Assembly (NCBI GenBank): GCA_007922225.1
Contig: ML679960.1
Coordinates: 3,424,032-3,488,031, forward strand
DNA length: 64,000 nt
DNA from: Emydura subglobosa
Lineage: Eukaryota; Chordata; Testudines; Chelidae
Direction: 5' to 3'
The notes beneath the pieces are model-generated. The model ran no database searches and was not told where the DNA came from. It saw only the letters and a list, made by a program, of their open reading frames with translations. The position numbers were made by a program, and so were the translations under genes. How positions within the stretch are numbered: position 1 is the stretch's first letter; the number at the start of each line of letters is the position of its first letter. Shown here piece after piece: positions 57,572-64,000 of the stretch.

Positions 57572-60500
57572 TAGAACAAACATAAACAACTCCATTCCCA
57601 TCCATCTGCTTAGAAAGGAGCTCACAGATGCTCCATTATATACCTCCCACTGGCACAGATGAGGCAGAAGATTTGTATTTAAAAAGGGGGAAGAAGACTC
57701 AGACAAAACAGAGGGTCTTTGTAATTAATTTCATTTATAATCTGTTAACCAATGTTAAACAGAAGTACGCCGCCGACATGCTACTTAAGGTTTTTTCCCC
57801 CCGTTTAAAAAAAAAGTTGTTAGTTGGTCCTGAGAATCTATTTTACTCCCCTTCAAAAACTGTGCAAATATCAGATATATTATGTTCATTTAAACAACGT
57901 GAGAGGAGAAAGGAAAAAAACATGACAAATTTATTTAATTTTAATTTTAATTATATATATAAATAGTAACAAGAGATTGAGGAGTTTTGAAACTTGCTAC
58001 TCATGGTGCTGATCCTCCAGTAGGAACTGCATGAGCAGACCTTTAAACGTCTGTGGATCCTGTTGCAGGACTCAGGCCTAACGGTTTCCATCTGACAAAT
58101 TCTAGGCAGTGGCCATTGACAGAGAATCCATACCAGAGAACCAGAGAGTTCAAGGTCAGTCTTTCCTGAGGCAGAACACAGGTTAACTGCACTTGTAACC
58201 AAAACAGATTCTTCAGTCATCTTCCTCTCTCTTACTACATATATATAGAAAAATGCTGATCTTGTCTAAATCTTCTATGCACCTATGTTCAAAAAGGAGG
58301 AAATAAAATTAATATCATAGGCTTATTTTCTTCCACTGCCAACTTGAAAGGTAAAACATACTTATTCTGGTTTGGCAATTTAATCAACAATTGTTCAAGC
58401 ACATAAATATAGGTATCTTGGTAGTACAGTGATTTACTTATTTGTATTATAGTAGAACCCATTGTGCTAGGTGCTGTACGAACCCACACACTAAGTCCCT
58501 GCTGCAAAGCTCATACTATCACATAAACCACAAAGAACTTTACTCTGATGGCTGGGAAATGCTGTGAACGTAAGTGGAAAGGGCTGTCCACAACAATACA
58601 TCCCAACTTGAATTAGAGTAACCAATATGTTTTAACACTGAACAATTTTTCACTCCTGTTAAATATATGGGGCCTGATTCTAACCTCACACTGGTGTAAA
58701 TCCAGAGCAACTCCACGAAAGTTAGCGAAATTAAATAGATGAAGAACCAACAGTAAACATTCAAAATATCCTCTGTAAAAAATCTGCTATTAAACAAAGA
58801 GACATATAGGCTACACAGATCAGATTGTTTAAAGAGAACCATGCATACAATAGATATACAATGTAGGCTATGTACAGGATTAGGAAATGACAGAATGAGC
58901 ACCTGATTACTCATTTAAAAATATTTCTGTTTAAAAACACACCCTCCACAGAATTTGTATTAATTTATATGTTGGCTATATAGACTGCTACAAGTATATA
59001 ATAGCAGTATAATATAATTTAAGTGACAATAATATATCATATACTGGTACATCCGCTTTAGGCATTTTGTCACTTTACTCAGTTCACAGGTTTTATGATG
59101 CAATTTCACAGAATTCCAGCTGCATTGTTTTCTGTCATAATCATGGGCAAAATTTTCCCAGGGTGGTATAAACAGAATGGGAGGAATAAAGCAAGCAAGC
59201 TCATGTAATCTTCACCCCATATATCACCCCGTATATCAATATGGCAGATGGATAAGATTCCATCTGAGTGCTCCCAGTTTGGAAAGGGCTGCAGCCTGCC
59301 TACACCATTATTAGCAACATGCTATAAAAAGGATACACGTGTGAAACAACAGAAAAAAGTGTTATAATAAAAAATTTGGGAACCTCTACTCTAAGATGAC
59401 CCCACAACTGCATTTTATCTATTTTGGGGATCCACCACTACCCCGTTTCCTCCTCTCCAACCACTCACTCCTCCCTCCCCTTCTCAGCCCAAGCCTGCTG
59501 CTCAATTCCTCCCAGCCACCATGCCTTCCACTCCCAGCCCTGTCCCCTCCTGCAGCCCCCACCGCCTCTCCCCCCATCTCAGCCCACATTTGCTACCAGA
59601 CTGCTGACTATCCACTTGTTGCATCTGTCTGCTTCCTCCACACTGCTGCTGCCTGCTGCCCATAGGAAGTTAGATTGCGGGAGTTGGGGAGCACCACCAA
59701 GACTCTTCCCAGAACCCACAATTTGGAAAACACTGCTAATGGGTGTCTCCACAGCATCATTCCAAAGTCATTCTAAACGGACAGCATAACTCAAAGACCT
59801 ATCCCACAGTAAATTCTAATGAGTGAGAGCAGGATTTTGTCCTATTTTAGTAGCCAGATTTAAATATTAGTATTGCTAGTGACTTCAAGTATGAAATTAA
59901 AAAAAAAAACAAAAAAACCCACAATCTGACATACTTAAGCATATATCCTAAGCAGTATAAGTAGAAGAAATGTGTCTTGCTAAAAGATTACAGCACTGAT
60001 ATCTCCTGCACTGGGATTACCCAAATCTAAGAAAATGCCATGACTCAAGCAAAATCTCTAGACTTTAATCCAAACAATGATCACAAATCACGAGCCATTC
60101 CTCAGCACAGCTGACGACAGACACAGAATTCAGCTTTCATCATCTGGTTTTCCCAGGTCAAGGACCGGTTTTTAAGTGGCTCAATTTATAGAAGTTCATT
60201 GTAGCTTCTCTACAGACAACTTGTGGAAACATAAGTAGCATTCCAAGGGCTACATTTCCCCTTTATTTTAAGGATTCAAACTTATTTAAATAATTAAATG
60301 TTTAAAAGAGTTAAGTAAATAGATAGAGTAAAATTGAGTTGAGAGACTGCACAAATCAGGACTTCAGACACCAGCTTGCATTGGAGATGTTTTTCAAATT
60401 TATTTGTACAGTGTGAGTCCAGTCCTGGGACTGACAGATTTTGGGAACAAAGTTTTGAAAAATATAAATAAATGTGTAAAGTGAATTTTAACAATACGAT

Positions 60501-61659
60501 TCCCTCCTCCCCCTTTGCTTAATTAGAGACAAATAATTTAATTAAGTTTTCAGAAGGTGAAGTAAAAACAGCTGAAAATAGGTCTATTTGTATATAAAAA
60601 AAAAATCTAGAGGTATTGCAAGGACAATTTAATGCAATGTTTCTGATTAACCTGACACTTGAAGACTAATTAATATACAGAAGACATTATTCATGTTTAT
60701 ATACAGAATACAATATTAATGTTTTTGTATCGTTTAGATCCTTCCTAATTCACAGTGAACAAAATATTTTAATTACACATCCTCTTCCTTTCTGTTTTCC
60801 CTAATACCTCTAACTCAAGACAAACCTTTTCTCCTCTATCTTATCATATTTATTTCTCTTTTATGTAGCTATTTTGGAAAAGTTAAATATATTTTTATTG
60901 TTGTAGTTCAAATATGAAATAATGCGCATAATGAATCAGTCACTCAGCATACTTTTGGAATTGTCAGGAGTTACCTACAGTAATTAAGAATACATTCATG
61001 GAAACATTGACGTGCAGCTTTATTCTTAAAAGTGACTATGTAAAAATGGGGCATTATTACTCAAGAGATGTGTGTACTCAGTCACATCTGCAAAACCTTT
61101 GTTAGTGCTCATGATGCACGAAATGCAATGAACTCAGCCTGATTTTCAAACCAAAATTGAGTTTACAGAGCTGGCAATTGGGGGGGGAGGGGAGGAGGGG
61201 AAGGGGCATTTTACTTGTAAACTGAGCTTATTTGATACAGAAGTCTTTGAGAAACAAACACGAAATCCCATAATGTCATTTTTATAGTCACTTTCTAGAC
61301 TAGAATCATTCTTTAGTGTAATACAGATGAAAATGGTAAAGAAGAGAGTATTGGAAGGTAAATTTGGAGAACTGACCACGCACCCATCATCCACACGGTC
61401 AGTCCTGAAGACAAAACCAAACCAAACATTTCTATACTGTATTGGCAAACTTCAAAGCAGCACTTAAAAATTTAAAACTGGCTGCCTATGTAACCCTGAT
61501 GTGTATTTTAAACATGTTCATTATCTTACCAAATAAAAAAATAGGGAAAGCAGAATTCAATTCAAACCTCATTCATGTCACAGATTAATCTACATTATTA
61601 ACAATAAACAGTAGTAATATTCTTCAGTTCTATTATCTTAAACTGCTTTAAAAAGGTTG
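56791..61659. other. Non-coding; poly(A) run and weak old repeats
   Basis: A run of 28 A residues lies at 57544-57571. At 58430-58505 'cattgtgctaggtgctgt' with 'agtccctgctgc' is an old dispersed repeat also hinted at near 95-160. Near 59370 and 59720 'aaaaatttgggaacctct' and 'atttggaaaacactgct' look like hAT ends, but I could not pair them into an element. No exon is supported. Confidence 0.35.
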
Positions 61660-61812
61660 GTAAGTATTATCCTCACTCCTGGAATCTGGAAACTGAAGGA
61701 TAGAGTGGTCATGTGACTCATCCATGGTTATATAGTGAGTCAGTAGCAAAGTCAGTAAATAGAACTCAAGTCACTTCTACGTCTCCTGCTCTGAGCACTA
61801 GATAGCACTGCC
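61660..61812 (-). mobile_element. MIR-type SINE fragment, reverse orientation
   Basis: 'tggaaactgaaggatagag', 'catggttatatagtgagtc' and 'gctctgagcactagatagc' follow the MIR body read in reverse. Diverged, about 150 bp. Confidence 0.75.
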
Positions 61813-61896
61813 TTCATTTTACTACACTGTTTTGAGAAACAATTGTGACCAATCCTTCTTGGCCTTTACCTGTTCGATGGGAAGTGATGGAGCATT

Positions 61897-61965
61897 CTAC
61901 TTCATGGTTCTTTCTTCACCTGAATTGACATGTACTTCCACTGGCTTGTCATTGTCTGCTTCAAA
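61897..61965 (-). CDS. Candidate terminal exon, possibly APOO (MIC26)
   Basis: On the - strand a good acceptor ('ttttctttttaag') precedes 22 codons and a TAG at 61897-61899. One frame ends D-K-P-V-E-V-H-V-N-S-G-E-E-R-T-M-K. The K-P..V..N-S spacing is loosely like the C-terminus of mammalian APOO, a cristae-organising mitochondrial protein whose gene lies beyond SAT1 on the opposite strand. A second frame is also open, and the next upstream exon is not visible because a DIRS element begins at about 62051. The identification rests on synteny plus a weak likeness. Confidence 0.3.
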   Translation of the reverse strand, partial: FEADNDKPVEVHVNSGEERTMK

Positions 61966-62050
61966 CTTAAAAAGAAAACACACTATTTAAAATGAAGCCC
62001 AATCCATGGTAAGCAATTCTGCCAGAACAGAAACCCTCTTCAAGAGCTAA

Positions 62051-64000
62051 AAAGAAAAGTTACTTACCCTACAGCAGAGGTCCCCAAACTGGGACACACC
62101 CCTGTAGGGGGGCAAGGAGGAACCTTCGGGGACGTGGGTAGGCCTGGGTCAGCTCCCATGGGGGCAGAAAGGAAGCACCACCCAGTCCTGCTCTGCCACC
62201 ATCTCCACTCCAGACCCTCCCTCAGCTGCAGCCCCAGCCTCGGCTCCTGCTCCTAGCCATGCCTGTGTCTCACATCTGGCCGGCCAGCCCAAGCCCGTGC
62301 CCCACTCTCGGCCAGCTACAGTCTGGGCTCCAGCTCCCAGCTCTGCTCCCAACTGCAGCTCCTGGGGGGAAATGCCCCCAAAAGTTTGGGGACCACTGCC
62401 CTACAGTAACTGTGGTTTTTCAAGATGAAGTAATCGGTGTGGATCCCACTTTAGGTATGCATGCACTTCACATGGACAAGGCTGGGTTTTTTGAACATCA
62501 GTGTCTGTCAATGCCTGTGTCTGTACCTCCTGTCTGGAGACAATTAAGTTTTGGGAATGCTGCTATCAGCAGAGAGAGACCCATTAGCTCTACACCTACC
62601 AGGAGGCAGCAACAACAAAGCAGACTTTCTGAACAGCAATGTGGTAGCCAGCGACAAGTGTTCACTGCAGAAATTCATCCTAGACCCAATATTTCACTAG
62701 TGGGGGACTCCCACCATAGATGATGTGTTCACGCTGGTGGATAACAAGAAGTGTGGGGATTTATACTCCAAAGGAGATCTGAGCCCCAGCTCCCTTCTGG
62801 ATGCCTTTCTGCTCTGGTGTTCTTGAAGACTCTTACATGCCTTCCCACTGATGTCCCCCATCCCCAAGATAATATCCAACCTCAGATAGGACAAAGCTAC
62901 TAGCTTGGGGATAGCACCATTCCCAAAACTCAATTGTCTCCAGACAGAGAGGGTATGATTGAGCCCCTCTGTTTTTTTATATGGTGCATCAATGACACAT
63001 AAGCCCCTCAGAATCTGCACCTTGTGTTTCCAGAGGACAGGTAGAAAAGCAACACATGCCAGTCTGATGGCCCTCAAGATGTTGGCATGTGGAGTTCAAT
63101 ATCATCCCAAGACTATATTTTGAAATGGTTCTGGTGGGCATGCCATCCTGTCCCTGATGCATCTGTGTCCAATGTCATCGTCACGGAGAGGACTGAGAAG
63201 GGCACTCTCTTCTAGAATGGTGACTAGAGCCACTGAACATGAGTTCCCACAGGACTTGCAGCGAGACCATGACTTATTTGTTCGTATGATGGCTGGATAG
63301 GGAGTAGACTGTCCTCAGTCATTGTTATAGAGACTACAGGCAAAGTCTGGGAAGCAGCATCACATATGTGCACATGGAACATAGTCAAGGAGCCCCAGGC
63401 ATGTACACAATGTCATTGATCATGTACATATGTCCTGCACTACTGACTGAAGGGACCAGAACCTGTCCTCTGGCAGGAAAACTTTTGCCAAACTGGAGTC
63501 AAGTAGAGAGCCTATGAATGACATTATCTGCACCAGTGCGAGAAACATTTCTCATAGTCCACCTGGAGTCCCAAACGGGAGAACTGGGAGGGAGTGTGGT
63601 TTAGCGCTGTTACAATCTCCTCTTGGGACATGCCTCGATCAGCCAGGTGTCTAGCTATAGGTGGACATGGATTCACTATTTCCCTAAATATGCCATCATT
63701 ATGGCCAGCACTTAGTAAAATCTCTCGGTGCTGTAGAGTCCAATGGGCAAAAACCTGTATTAATAAACAGTGGACTCTACTGTGACCCTTAGATACTTCC
63801 TGTGGGCTGGATGGCAGCGTGCATTCTGCAAGTTGACAGCCACAAACCAGTCTTGAGTTTGGAGCAATAAAATGATGGCGGCAAGCATAATTATCTTGAA
63901 TCTCAGATCACTCACATGTTGCATCTCCTCAGGTCTAGGATAGACTGAAAAACTCCTTTCTTCTTCAGAATAAAGAAATACTAGGAGCAGAAACCCCTTC
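62051..64000 (-). mobile_element. Third DIRS-like element, running off the window
   Basis: The left end ('gttactta', 'taactgtggtttttcaag') matches the terminus of the DIRS at 51470. On the - strand at about 63130-63185 the RNase H motif D-A-S-G-T-G-W-H-A-H is readable with its catalytic Asp, and broken RT-tail phrases lie on both sides up to 64000. Many stops are present. The tyrosine recombinase expected between 62407 and 62700 is not recognisable, so that part is deleted or very decayed. The 5' side lies outside the window. Confidence 0.65.
62075..62398. mobile_element. hAT-type MITE inside the DIRS terminus
   Basis: 324 bp. It begins 'cagaggtccccaaactggg', ends 'aagtttggggaccactg', and is flanked by a perfect 8-bp target duplication 'ccctacag' (62067-62074 and 62399-62406). 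It is related to the element at 26904-27102. Non-coding, GC-rich inside. Because the duplication is intact, it is the younger insertion. Confidence 0.92.

Noticed and set aside
57951..58220. 89-codon - strand frame as an exon
   Set aside because: Begins and ends without splice support and resembles no family; AT-rich context.
1..64000. CRISPR array, bacterial operon or prokaryotic ribosome binding sites
   Set aside because: Introns, CpG islands, CR1 and SINE repeats show this to be vertebrate nuclear DNA. No direct-repeat/spacer array is present.

Overview
The window is vertebrate nuclear DNA from a CR1-rich sauropsid. It is most likely a turtle: there are abundant CR1 LINEs with ATTCTATG-type 3' tails, CR1 3' ends of the 'gggtcagaccaatggtcca' type, DIRS tyrosine-recombinase retrotransposons, hAT and other MITE-like elements, and old MIR-type SINEs. 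A crocodilian or another non-squamate reptile cannot be excluded by eye. Protein-coding content is sparse and the rest is intergenic or intronic DNA full of decayed repeats.

The one gene that can be read completely is SAT1 (spermidine/spermine N1-acetyltransferase 1), + strand, six coding exons between 23349 and 26232, encoding 171 residues. Its CpG-island promoter (about 22920-23480) has two CCAAT boxes, a GC box and a TATA-like AATAAATA. Its leader holds two upstream ORFs, one overlapping the SAT1 start codon. Intron 3 contains a 110-nt cassette (24279-24388) with strong splice sites and an immediate in-frame stop. This matches in position and length the polyamine-regulated 'exon X' known from mammals, and it contains a 12-bp RNA hairpin.

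Left part (1-22900): two CR1 copies on the - strand (975-4012); a quiet interval; a CpG island (7470-8110) with a - strand splice donor, which by synteny (ACOT9 lies divergently next to SAT1 in mammals) is probably the ACOT9 promoter and first exon; a 3.4-kb CR1 that begins right beside that island; an inverted-repeat element carrying five tRNA-like modules (14759-16214); and a 1.2-kb LTR-like insertion (18815-20010).

Right part (26600-64000): no complete gene. There are hAT elements with target-site duplications, GTCTACAC-type MITE-like repeats, CR1 fragments, an LTR-like block, a 304-bp element with a 14-bp target duplication and internal tandem repeats, and three DIRS-like elements, all on the - strand: 41905-45515 (interrupted by a CR1), 51470-55557 (both inverted terminal repeats and the internal complementary region visible) and 62051 to beyond 64000 (its end interrupted by a hAT element). 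A possible - strand terminal exon at 61897-61965 may be the 3' end of APOO, the expected next gene, but this is weak.

Functionally, the story is SAT1: promoter, uORFs, poison exon and acetyltransferase together form the polyamine-catabolic control point. Everything else is mobile-element history.
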